The notes under the pieces were generated by a model, which worked only from the letters and a program-made list of their open reading frames with translations, ran no database searches and had not been told where the DNA came from. Of a stretch of DNA of 64,000 bases, positions 1 through 8,703 are shown piece after piece. The translations under genes and the position numbers were made by a program. The stretch is from assembly GCA_045104975.1 (NCBI GenBank), contig JBGCCY010000062.1, forward strand, positions 22,927-86,926, read 5' to 3'. Position 1 is the stretch's first letter; each line of letters begins with the position of its first letter. The stretch is from CAJQQY01 sp045104975 (GTDB taxonomy: Bacteria > Bacteroidota > Bacteroidia > Chitinophagales > Saprospiraceae).

Positions 1-2897
1 AAATAATAAATTCCAGGAGATAAATTTTTCCCATCAATCACTTGTCGAGACACTCCTGGTGACACAGATAAATTTCCTTCTCGCATAGATTTTCCTTGCA
101 AATTATATAGGTTCCAATTTAACTCGTCACTCTCGTTTGTTTCAAGAACGATCTCAAAAGTCCCGTTATTTGGATTAGGAGAAATCGTTAATTCGAAAGA
201 AGCTTTTACATCAAAAATAGAAGTTGATACGGCATCAACAATTTGCATCGTAGTATCACTTCCACAAGGATTTGTAGAAACAAGCATTACCTCAAAAGCT
301 CCTGAATTAGCATAAACATGTATTGGATTTTCATCCGTACTTGTATTTCCATCTCCAAAATCCCAAAAGTAATCATCTCCTTCTAAAGAAGTATTGGTGA
401 ATTCCATCCCAAAATCATTCAATGGCTCAAAATCAAAATTGGCATCAGTAAGGTCATCAACCGGAAAATTACCATTATAAAATAATGCCGTAGAACGTCT
501 TGATTCTAGACCGTTTTCCCCCAAAGTCGATACCGCAAAAAATCGGATATCAGTAATCGTCGCAGGATCAACATACACTCGATATGTCTTCTCTGGAGTC
601 GTTGCTATTTCTTCCATGTATTTTTCTCCTAACTGAAATAATCTATATTCGGTCACTCCAGCAACTCCTCCCCACCTCAATTCAATATGATCTTCACAAA
701 CATTTTTGACTTGCAGTCCAACAGGATGTCTAGCAATAGAAAAATTAGCTTCACTCATACTTGCCATCGTGTCTCGAGAAACTCTCACTCTTGCCTGCCC
801 AGTAAATTCAATCGGCACGTCCCATTCATACAATCTTTCACCTCCATCGACTGTAGTAATCGTATCCCAATTTACACCCGCATCAATAGAATATTCCAAG
901 ATAAAATCAACGGTATCTCCGAAGGCATCCCAATGAATGACTTCTTCTTGACCAGGGAAAAATCCTTCTCCTCCAACTGGGTAAATTAATTTTACATCGT
1001 CATAATAAAATTCATACACTACATAATATTCATGTGCTCCAAATGGGATTTCCGTTCCTTCAACTTCAATAGAATAAGTTCCTGCTACAGGATTATTGAT
1101 CGCAATTTGTTCCACATTATTCAAATCATCAATCCCCGTTGTCGCAGGAAGATCCAAAGAATCAGGATCAGGAAATGAATTTAATACCCAAGGTAAACTA
1201 ACATTCCCATCAGTATCAACCAATCTTGCATCTAAGTTATTGACCAAAGCTTTTGTAGCAAAAGTAGAACCTTCATCGTCTGACCAATAAATCATTACTT
1301 TAGCTTGTCGAACATTTTCAGGAATAACTAACTCATGAGTTTGAATAGAACCCTGCTCAACCGAAGCTTTAAAATATTGTTCCTCTTCCATTAATCGAAT
1401 AGCTCGATACCCATTAATATGTCCCCAACCAAATATATAATCAGGGCCAACATTTCCTATATCATTTGCAGTATTTAAAACCATTGCTTTCAACAAAGCA
1501 GATTCGGCTGTTGTTCCTCCATTCAGATCTCGATGAGCATGATGCAATTGAGCAATCACTCCTGCAATTCCTGGTGCTGCTGCCGATGTTCCACCAAAAG
1601 ATTGGTAACCATTATTCAACGTAGTGGAAACTTGCTGTCTTCCATGAGCTGAAATATCTGGTTTAATTCTTCCATCAGTAGCTGGTCCTCTACTACTTGT
1701 AGTTGCAATAGTCGCATCAAAATTTAAGTTGGCAGTTGCAATCACATTTTTACCTTGCTTATGTCCTCCTGTAATATTTCCCCATTGGTCGCCAGCACCA
1801 TATCCGCATTCTTGATTATTAGAATTTCCAGCAGAGAAAACATGAAGCAAAGTTGGATTATCAAAAATTTGTTGATCCACCGTTTGAGCAATCGTAGTAT
1901 AACCTGCTCCACATCCATTACTATATGATGAGTTGGTAACAATAACATCATCATTAAAATGCAAACTCATCGTTTCATCTAAGTGATTCGCTACATAATC
2001 CAAAACATGAATTTCGGCGCCTGCAGCCATTCCTCTATTTTTTGGATTAAAATTTCCTGCACCAGCCATAATTCCTGCCACTCCTTCTCCGTGAGTTCCA
2101 TCATCAAAATCATTTACAAATTCTTGTCGTAATCTTCCTTGAAAATCAATATGGTCATCCACGATTCCATCATCACGAACTAAAACACTTACTCCTTCTC
2201 CATCATAAGATCGGCCTCCAGCATACGAAGCATCCAAAAGATTAGCTCTGTGTAACGCTCTTCCTTTATCATCTTCCGCTTCTCCAGGCATAGGAATTAA
2301 CTCCAAGTATGATATATAAGGTAGTGCTGCAATTTCATTCACCTTATCTTTTTCGATAGTCGCTTGCAAAAAGTTATTATATCCATTTGCCATTTCCACT
2401 TCAATGCCATCCACCTTTAAGTGTAACAATAGATCCCTTTGCTCAATATTTTTATAATATTTAATTTGAACTGCTACTCGATCTCCTCGATCTGCCCAAT
2501 ATCCAAATGGTTGTTGTTGAAGATCCGTCGCAATTTTAAAATCAGGAGTGATTTCTAAAACCGCACGAACATTTAAGTCAATTAATTTTTGAGGATCTAA
2601 ATTATTTGGAATCGCAACAATGTATGCTCGATGAGGCAAGTATTCCAACAATTCAATTCCACTTTGCTGAATCTCTTGATGTTGAGCATTAGTTGGAATA
2701 TCATAAAATTGAATCATCCGATAATAATATCCATCGTAATTTTCATTAGCATTGATGACCGCATTTTCAGCAAATTCTCTTACGTTTTCCGTAGGGGTAA
2801 TAGTGCCTGAAGAAAATAAAATCTGGTAATCTTGTTGTGCTGATAAATTGGAAAAAAATAAAAAATAGAATAGAATAAATGTGAAGGTTTTTTTCAT
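1..2897 (-). CDS. Secreted subtilisin-like S8 peptidase with PKD and T9SS domains (3' end cut by window)
   Basis: Secreted subtilisin-family serine protease. I read it from the ATG at 2897 leftwards; it stays open for 965 codons and runs off the left edge. It begins with a signal peptide (MKKTFTFILFYFLFF, then SNLSAQ). The catalytic triad is visible: Asp242 in VLVRDDGI, His269 in GTHGEGVAG and Ser438 in GGTSAAAPG. A PKD domain lies around residues 815-880 (WDFGDG). The last readable part (SPNPNNGTFEI near residue 905) is a type A T9SS sorting domain, so only about 10-20 residues should be missing. In the His motif the usual second His of HGTHVAG is replaced, which is tolerated in the family. 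It is probably an extracellular or surface protease released through T9SS. No partner gene is visible. Confidence 0.93.
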   Translation of the reverse strand, partial: MKKTFTFILFYFLFFSNLSAQQDYQILFSSGTITPTENVREFAENAVINANENYDGYYYRMIQFYDIPTNAQHQEIQQSGIELLEYLPHRAYIVAIPNNLDPQKLIDLNVRAVLEITPDFKIATDLQQQPFGYWADRGDRVAVQIKYYKNIEQRDLLLHLKVDGIEVEMANGYNNFLQATIEKDKVNEIAALPYISYLELIPMPGEAEDDKGRALHRANLLDASYAGGRSYDGEGVSVLVRDDGIVDDHIDFQGRLRQEFVNDFDDGTHGEGVAGIMAGAGNFNPKNRGMAAGAEIHVLDYVANHLDETMSLHFNDDVIVTNSSYSNGCGAGYTTIAQTVDQQIFDNPTLLHVFSAGNSNNQECGYGAGDQWGNITGGHKQGKNVIATANLNFDATIATTSSRGPATDGRIKPDISAHGRQQVSTTLNNGYQSFGGTSAAAPGIAGVIAQLHHAHRDLNGGTTAESALLKAMVLNTANDIGNVGPDYIFGWGHINGYRAIRLMEEEQYFKASVEQGSIQTHELVIPENVRQAKVMIYWSDDEGSTFATKALVNNLDARLVDTDGNVSLPWVLNSFPDPDSLDLPATTGIDDLNNVEQIAINNPVAGTYSIEVEGTEIPFGAHEYYVVYEFYYDDVKLIYPVGGEGFFPGQEEVIHWDAFGDTVDFILEYSIDAGVNWDTITTVDGGERLYEWDVPIEFTGQARVRVSRDTMASMSEANFSIARHPVGLQVKNVCEDHIELRWGGVAGVTEYRLFQLGEKYMEEIATTPEKTYRVYVDPATITDIRFFAVSTLGENGLESRRSTALFYNGNFPVDDLTDANFDFEPLNDFGMEFTNTSLEGDDYFWDFGDGNTSTDENPIHVYANSGAFEVMLVSTNPCGSDTTMQIVDAVSTSIFDVKASFELTISPNPNNGTFEIVLETNESDELNWNLYNLQGKSMREGNLSVSPGVSRQVIDGKNLSPGIYY

Positions 2898-3074
2898 TGT
2901 TGACTTTTTCTTAAAAATTTAAAAATCCGATTATTCCTTTAACAATTTTTAAAAGTGATAGTTTATAAAAGTTGTTTTGCGGATAGTAAAAGTAGGAAAC
3001 TATTTCAGGATTGGGAAGAATAAGTATAATAGTTGTGTAGAAGCTGACAAAAGAAGGAACTCTAAAAAATCTAT

Positions 3075-3082
3075 TAAATTTG
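3075..3082 (+). promoter_or_regulatory. Bacteroidota -7 promoter box (TAAATTTG) for the VOC gene
   Basis: TAAATTTG fits the Bacteroidota -7 consensus TAnnTTTG and ends 17 bases before the ATG at 3100. I see no well-spaced TTG for the -33 element, so this is a half-supported promoter. Confidence 0.4.
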
Positions 3083-3099
3083 ATCTAAAATAAGACCAT

Positions 3100-3528
3100 A
3101 TGAAAAATATTTCTTCAAAAAATAATTTACTAAGTTTAAAAACGACCATCAGAACAAAAGACTTTGAAGCGTCAAAAATTTTTTATTCCCAAATCCTAAA
3201 CCTTGAAATAGTTCAAGAATACAATGATGGAAATGGTTCAAAAGGAATCATCCTTAGATTTGGGAAAGAAGGAAGTAACGCTTTTTTGGAAATTTCTGAA
3301 ATCAAAAAGACTCATGATTATTTTCAAAAAGCATTTAGTGAAAGTATTCAAAATGATAAAATAGATTTGCAATTAAGAACAGACGATATGGAATTTTGGG
3401 AAAAGAGATTAAAAGGAAAATGGAAAACGAGAGGGCCAATTCTCCGCCCTTGGGGTTCGTATTATTTTTACTTAAAGGATCCTGATGGATTGCAAATTAT
3501 TATTTATCAGGAAAGTACAGAAGACTAA
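3100..3528 (+). CDS. VOC-family (glyoxalase/bleomycin-resistance-like) protein
   Basis: Protein of 142 residues built on the vicinal oxygen chelate fold. The first beta-alpha-beta unit reads TTIRTKDFEASKIFYSQIL and the C-terminus ends in the typical FYLKDPDGLQIIIYQES, the family's last strand with a conserved DPDG turn. It is cytoplasmic, with no signal peptide. The fold supports metal-dependent lyases, dioxygenases and drug-binding proteins, and the sequence does not tell which. It stands alone between the divergent protease gene and the convergent regulator gene, whose stop lies 13 bases away. Substrate unknown. Confidence 0.75.
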   Translation: MKNISSKNNLLSLKTTIRTKDFEASKIFYSQILNLEIVQEYNDGNGSKGIILRFGKEGSNAFLEISEIKKTHDYFQKAFSESIQNDKIDLQLRTDDMEFWEKRLKGKWKTRGPILRPWGSYYFYLKDPDGLQIIIYQESTED

Positions 3529-3541
3529 TTCAGTTTTTCTC

Positions 3542-4240
3542 CTACCCCATCCACTCCTCTTTAATCATTTTATATTTCGTCCGCCCAATTGGAATGATCA
3601 CATCTCCTTCTAATTCCAGATGATATTTACTGCCTGGCTCAATCGTAATTCGTTTGGCTAAAGACATATTAGCAATATAAGAACGATGTACTCTAACAAA
3701 ATGATCAGGAAGCAACAACTCCAAATTATCCAAAGTTTTATTATGCAAATGATTGACTTCGCCTTTGCAAATCAATTCACTATAAACACCTGCACCTTTA
3801 ATATGAATAATATCGTCAATCATGACCAATGATTTTATTCCTCTTTTGCTAATCGCCAAATACTTGAGACGAGATTCATTTTTAATTTTATTTTCAAAAC
3901 GGGTAAAAGCGTCTGCTAATCGTTCCTGATGAAATGGTTTTGGAATAAAATCTAAGACTCCATATTCAAATGCTGTGATTGCCTTATCTGCATACGCAGA
4001 AATAATTATCGTCTGAAATGATTCTGAGACGACAGTCTCTAATACTTTAAATCCATCTTCTCCATTCAGATTCAAGTCAAGAAAAAGCAAATCTATCGGA
4101 TTAGATTTTAAAAAATCCACTCCTCGATCAAGTGTGGGAGTATGATTGATTTCAATAGCTTGTGGAGAGAGAATAGCACGAACCATTCTTTCTATTCTCT
4201 TCGCAATCCGCGATTCATCTTCGATGATTAGTATTTTCAT
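3542..4240 (-). CDS. LytTR-family response regulator
   Basis: Two-component response regulator of 232 residues. The receiver domain (about 1-115) shows the acidic pocket IIEDE, the phosphoacceptor Asp55 in DLLFLDLN and the conserved Lys101 in FIPKPF. The C-terminal part (about 135-232) is a LytTR DNA-binding domain (ISKRGIKSLVMIDDIIHIKG, then VRVHRSYIAN). It lies downstream of the histidine kinase on the same strand with a gap of about 150 bases, and the two very likely form a pair. The pair is divergent from a TonB-dependent receptor gene, which is the natural guess for a target; that link is inference. Confidence 0.92.
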   Translation of the reverse strand: MKILIIEDESRIAKRIERMVRAILSPQAIEINHTPTLDRGVDFLKSNPIDLLFLDLNLNGEDGFKVLETVVSESFQTIIISAYADKAITAFEYGVLDFIPKPFHQERLADAFTRFENKIKNESRLKYLAISKRGIKSLVMIDDIIHIKGAGVYSELICKGEVNHLHNKTLDNLELLLPDHFVRVHRSYIANMSLAKRITIEPGSKYHLELEGDVIIPIGRTKYKMIKEEWMG

Positions 4241-4387
4241 TGTATTAACTGAAGTTACGCATATGATTTAATTTCTTGCTTTTCTATTTTTCAATCTGAA
4301 AACGAATGTCCCCATTTACTACTCGGCCTTATTCCATTTTCCGTAAAAAAAAGTAGGGAAACGGAGATCATAATAATGTCTGGCTAA

Positions 4388-6091
4388 CTATTGTTTAATG
4401 GTCACAACAGTTAACCAACCATTCTTATGAGCTCGACTCTCCATAGACCAATTTTCTTCATAACTTTCCTGCAGTCGGGATTGAATATATTTCGTACCAG
4501 TTCCTGTTCCATTATTATTTTTCAACATTTCTCCACCTTCGACATACAAACTATAGCTTTTCCATTTGTTTTGTTTTTCAAACTTCAAATGAAATAAAAT
4601 TTTACCTGCTTCATTCGGACTATTATATTTTACCCCGTTTTCTACAAGTGTATGGATGATGGCAGGAGGAATAATTTCATTCAAATCAATTCCTTCATCT
4701 GACCAAACATAGGCTATCTCCTTTCGGTATCCCATTACTTCCAAATGGCTTTTACACAATTTTAGTTCTTGCCCGATGGGTACTAATTTATGGTCAGCGA
4801 CTTCATTGAGTACTGCAAATTCGTCTGCTAAAGAGTGAATAAATTTAGCGCCATCCGCTGGAGAATCTTCCACCCAATCAATAAGAGAGGTCAGCGTATT
4901 CATGATAAAATGTGGGCGCAGATTTTTCCTCAATAATTCATTTTTCAATCTTTCTGAATGGACTAAAGAGGCTTCATAATTTTTTCGTTCTTGACGTTGA
5001 CGATAGGCTGATATATATAACATTGATATTACAATAATTGAAAAACTAATAAATACTGCCACATCATAACCCGAAACATAAGGAACTGGAAAATGTCTAG
5101 CGATTCTAAATACAATAAAGGATAACAAAAATCCAAAAAGTACTATGAATGCTTCTTGCTTTCGATTCATACAACCATACGCGACCGCTATAAATGAGAA
5201 TCCCCACATTATTGCATTTTCGATAATAGCTAAGTAATCAAAATGTTCAAATTCCTTGTACTCAAAAAATATAATTACACTTACCAGTATGCCAAGAAAT
5301 AGTTTTTTCCAAGGAAATTGAAATTGAAATAAAAAGAAACTCGGTACTAATAAACTAAGTCCCACATGCAAGTATCCAATGTATTCCAATCTTGTTCGCT
5401 GGAAACTATAATGATAATGATAAAATAATTTCAGGTATTCCATCAGTACTAATCCTAAAAAAACAAAACAAATGATACTAGAGGTCAGCGCATTGAAATC
5501 TCGAAAGGAAGAAGTAAAAAAGAGAATCAAAAAATACAAGGCTACTGCAAGGTAAATGCCCCCAATTAAAAACATATACTTACTGATATGAAGAGGTTGT
5601 GTGATTAAGTCATCATATTTCCCCGTATAAGCATATGCATGGTGATGATAAGTATCTGATTCATTATCAATTTTGGTTCTTAACGCCAACAAATGCTTTC
5701 CTTCTTTCATCAAGGAATCAGGCACTAAATAACATTTAATATAATTCGCTTTGCCGCCTTGTTTCTCCCAATTCCCATTCTCACCAATATAGTGTCCGTC
5801 CCAGTAAGCTTGATATTTCCCAATAGCTGCGATGCGAATACCTAGCGGTTCTGATTGTGTTACCTCCTCAAATTCAACAGGCAAGCGTATCCATAAAACT
5901 TCATTTGGAACAAAAGTATCTGGCCATATTCTCCAAGTGGTATCTACAAATTCAATAGTAGACCATTCCATTTCATCACCATATTTGACTCGCTGATGTT
6001 CGCCTACAATATATTCTCTTGTTTCCTGACAAGACGCCAAAGAAAGAAGGAAGAGCAATAGAAGTAAAACATTAGAAATATTCTTTTTCAT
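4388..6091 (-). CDS. Membrane sensor histidine kinase, LytS-type catalytic core
   Basis: Sensor kinase of 567 residues. I place the start at the ATG at 6091 because it opens a lipoprotein-like signal (MKKNISNVLLLLLFLLSLASC); the frame is open upstream to 6157 but those residues look non-coding. An extracytoplasmic domain (about 25-185) resembles the 7TM-DISM sensing domain (sugar-binding-like jelly roll), followed by roughly seven membrane segments. The cytoplasmic core is the His_kinase family: phospho-His394 in LRPHFIMNTL and the ATP-binding N-box in HTLVENGVKYN. A perfect TATCTTTG promoter box ends only four bases before this ATG. It is probably the partner of the LytTR regulator at 3542-4240. 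Confidence 0.88.
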   Translation of the reverse strand: MKKNISNVLLLLLFLLSLASCQETREYIVGEHQRVKYGDEMEWSTIEFVDTTWRIWPDTFVPNEVLWIRLPVEFEEVTQSEPLGIRIAAIGKYQAYWDGHYIGENGNWEKQGGKANYIKCYLVPDSLMKEGKHLLALRTKIDNESDTYHHHAYAYTGKYDDLITQPLHISKYMFLIGGIYLAVALYFLILFFTSSFRDFNALTSSIICFVFLGLVLMEYLKLFYHYHYSFQRTRLEYIGYLHVGLSLLVPSFFLFQFQFPWKKLFLGILVSVIIFFEYKEFEHFDYLAIIENAIMWGFSFIAVAYGCMNRKQEAFIVLFGFLLSFIVFRIARHFPVPYVSGYDVAVFISFSIIVISMLYISAYRQRQERKNYEASLVHSERLKNELLRKNLRPHFIMNTLTSLIDWVEDSPADGAKFIHSLADEFAVLNEVADHKLVPIGQELKLCKSHLEVMGYRKEIAYVWSDEGIDLNEIIPPAIIHTLVENGVKYNSPNEAGKILFHLKFEKQNKWKSYSLYVEGGEMLKNNNGTGTGTKYIQSRLQESYEENWSMESRAHKNGWLTVVTIKQ

Positions 6092-6095
6092 ATGA

Positions 6096-6103
6096 CAAAG
6101 ATA
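6096..6103 (-). promoter_or_regulatory. TATCTTTG -7 box directly before the kinase ATG
   Basis: On the minus strand TATCTTTG, a full match to the Bacteroidota -7 box, ends four bases before the ATG at 6091. Used as a promoter, it would start the transcript at or within the start codon, giving a leaderless mRNA and excluding the longer reading from 6157. No matching -33 TTG is seen at the right distance. Confidence 0.4.
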
Positions 6104-6267
6104 AGCGTCCTTTTTATTTCTGAAGTGCATTTCACAAAGTCTATGAGCAGTTGGCAAGTAAAAGTCGATGACTCCTATAGGATGACCTTATACTTGTGGA
6201 AAGAAAACAATATTAAGGTATTCGTAGCCAGATGTTTTCAAAGTGTAAACCAATAAAAAAAATTATT

Positions 6268-8640
6268 ATGAAAAAGACAACATTAATTTTCCTACTCGCT
6301 AATTTTTTATTTTCATTACAAAATTTGACTGCACAAAATGGAGTGATCAAAGGACAACTTTTGGATAATGATAAAACGCCTATTTCTTATGCTAATATCA
6401 CCCTGATGGCTAATGATACTATTTTTATAACAGGTGCTATTTCAAATGAAGAAGGAAGATTTGAGTTTAAAGACCTTACGCTTCAACCTACTACTGTCAA
6501 AGTAGAGTTTCTTGGATTAGAAGATTATTCAACCAAAGTGGATTTGGGAAAAAGAAATAGAAAAGTGAATTTGGGAATTATAACCATGAATACACAAAAG
6601 AACGAATTAAATGAAGTGATCGTTTCGGCAGATAAAAATGCTTATTCTTTTCAGTTGGATAAAAAGGTTTTTGATGTGACTGATGATGTCAGGATGCAAG
6701 GAGGAACTGCTTTGGAAGTCTTAGATCAAATTCCTCAAGTGACGGTGCAAGCAGGCGGACAGATACAATTGAGAGGAAGTAGTGATGTCCTTATTTTGAT
6801 CAATGGAAGACGATCGGGCTTGACAATGAATAATGCGTTGGATCAAATTGATGTCGCGAATATCGAACGAGTAGAAGTAGTGACAAATCCTTCTGCAAGA
6901 TTTGATGCCCAAGGCTCGGCAGGAATTATCAATATCATTTTGAAAAAAAATAAAGACCTCGGTTGGAAAGGGCAAATTAGAACTTCCGTCGGAACTCCTG
7001 CAGATCATACCATACTACCTAGTTTGAGTTATAAAACTAAAAAACTAAATCTTTTTGGAAATGTACGGTTGCGATATTCTGATTATAATGGTTGGTATGA
7101 TTCTAATCAAACCGATAAAGTCAATGGTCTTTCTTTGATAAAAAATGAAATCGAAAAACGTCATGATGATGGACTCAGTTTTTATTTAGGTGGTGATTAT
7201 AATTTTAATGAAAACCAATTTTTGACCCTTGCTTATCTTCGTGCTGCTACTAAAGATACCGATACAACTACGCTGAATTATGAAGCCATCCAAAATAACG
7301 AATCCAATACATTTGTCAGAGGTGGCAATTCTCTAGAAAAAAGATTTTATAATCAACTAGAAAGCAACTATACCCATAAATTCAAAAAACAGAAAGCGGA
7401 GTGGCGGGTAAACATGCAGTATGACTTCTGGAATAGTAATAAGAATTGGTCGCTCCTAACTTTTGGAGATAATTTACCTGAAAATGTGGATCAAAATTTA
7501 CGGACGGAAAATGAAGCAAGTAGTGCAGACTTTGTAATTGGAAGTGATTTTGAAATACCCTTTCTTTCTGGAAAATTAACGACGGGTGCAAAATGGGAAA
7601 ACCGAACAGTAGAAAATATTTACCTCGCAGAAAGTCAAACTGATAATGAATGGACGGTATTTCGAAATATCAATAATGATGTCACCTATACCGAAAAAAT
7701 ATTGGCAGCCTATGCAGAATACGGGAAGCAATTTAAAAAATGGGATTATAAAATTGGTTTGAGAATGGAAAATTCTGATATAGAAATTTCTGACGCTGAA
7801 GGTGTTTATGGCAATGCAAATAAATATACCAATCTCTTTCCATCTGCTTTTCTTTCTTATAAAGCTAGCGATGCTTTAAATTTCCAAGGGAGCATTGCTC
7901 GAAGAATTTCTCGTCCGAGTCTTTGGAATTTATATCCTTTTAATGAAGTGACAGATGTCAACTTTATCGAAATAGGTAATCCATTATTGAATCCTGGCTA
8001 CACCAATTCTTATGAACTTTCGATGTCTATCATTGGCGATAAAATTAGTTTGTTTCCTAGTTTTTATTTTCGAGCAACAAAAGCACCTGTGGCAACTTAT
8101 GTTTCCCAGACCGAAGATGGCATCCTTGAATATTTGCCCGTCAACATTGATCAAGAAAATATATTAGGAATGGATTTGACCGCTCGTTTTAATGTATCCA
8201 AATTTATCCAGTTGTCAGGCGATTTAACCTATTTTGCTTTCGACCAATCAGGAACATATAACGATACAGATTTATCGGCAAAGGGAGGAACATTTATGGG
8301 AAGATTCACTTCTCGAATTAACTTGCCTGCTGTCGCTCGATTCCAAATATCTTATCAATATCGAGGAAATCAACAAAGTGGACAATTGACTTTTAAGCCT
8401 AGTTCTGACTTGACCATCTCGGCAAGTAGAGTCTTTTTAAATGATCGTCTCGAAGTATCTATTGTCGGTCGAAACTTACTAAACTCTAGAATAAGAAAGG
8501 TAAATGCGGAAACCGAACAGTTTTCTTTCCAACAAGAGTCTAGCAGAATTAGAGAACGATTTTCTTTAAATCTTACTTATAAATTTCGATATACGAATCG
8601 GGATAGAATGCGAACAGCTAATCGAGGGAATAGAAATTAG
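6268..8640 (+). CDS. TonB-dependent receptor / outer-membrane beta-barrel protein
   Basis: Outer-membrane receptor of 790 residues. I prefer the ATG at 6268 over an in-frame ATG at 6232 because it opens a clean signal peptide (MKKTTLIFLLANFLFSLQ, then NLTAQ). A carboxypeptidase-regulatory-like domain follows (about 24-115, GVIKGQLLDNDKTPISYANI), then a plug domain (about 125-225, ALEVLDQIPQVTVQ and ILINGRRSG) and a barrel of the outer-membrane beta-barrel family 3 type ending in LNLTYKFRY. No SusD gene is adjacent, so it is not a SusC of a classical polysaccharide locus. Ligand unknown. The LytTR/kinase pair is divergent from it and may control it. Confidence 0.9.
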   Translation: MKKTTLIFLLANFLFSLQNLTAQNGVIKGQLLDNDKTPISYANITLMANDTIFITGAISNEEGRFEFKDLTLQPTTVKVEFLGLEDYSTKVDLGKRNRKVNLGIITMNTQKNELNEVIVSADKNAYSFQLDKKVFDVTDDVRMQGGTALEVLDQIPQVTVQAGGQIQLRGSSDVLILINGRRSGLTMNNALDQIDVANIERVEVVTNPSARFDAQGSAGIINIILKKNKDLGWKGQIRTSVGTPADHTILPSLSYKTKKLNLFGNVRLRYSDYNGWYDSNQTDKVNGLSLIKNEIEKRHDDGLSFYLGGDYNFNENQFLTLAYLRAATKDTDTTTLNYEAIQNNESNTFVRGGNSLEKRFYNQLESNYTHKFKKQKAEWRVNMQYDFWNSNKNWSLLTFGDNLPENVDQNLRTENEASSADFVIGSDFEIPFLSGKLTTGAKWENRTVENIYLAESQTDNEWTVFRNINNDVTYTEKILAAYAEYGKQFKKWDYKIGLRMENSDIEISDAEGVYGNANKYTNLFPSAFLSYKASDALNFQGSIARRISRPSLWNLYPFNEVTDVNFIEIGNPLLNPGYTNSYELSMSIIGDKISLFPSFYFRATKAPVATYVSQTEDGILEYLPVNIDQENILGMDLTARFNVSKFIQLSGDLTYFAFDQSGTYNDTDLSAKGGTFMGRFTSRINLPAVARFQISYQYRGNQQSGQLTFKPSSDLTISASRVFLNDRLEVSIVGRNLLNSRIRKVNAETEQFSFQQESSRIRERFSLNLTYKFRYTNRDRMRTANRGNRN

Positions 8641-8642
8641 AA

Positions 8643-8678
8643 ATAAGAGCCGCTTCAAAAAAATGAAGCGGCTCTTAT
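8643..8678. terminator. Bidirectional terminator hairpin
   Basis: A perfect 14-bp stem (ATAAGAGCCGCTTC with its complement at 8665-8678) encloses an A-rich 8-base loop. It sits between the convergent receptor gene (ends 8640) and the beta-helix gene (ends 8704). Confidence 0.8.
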
Positions 8679-8703
8679 CTGTTATCGGATTGTTTAAAAT
8701 TAA

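Noticed and set aside
4388..6157. Longer kinase start at 6157
   Set aside because: The added 22 residues are not signal-like and a promoter box lies between the two starts.
6268..8640. SusC-type receptor of a polysaccharide-utilisation locus
   Set aside because: No SusD gene or glycoside hydrolase is adjacent, and the barrel resembles the general outer-membrane beta-barrel family.
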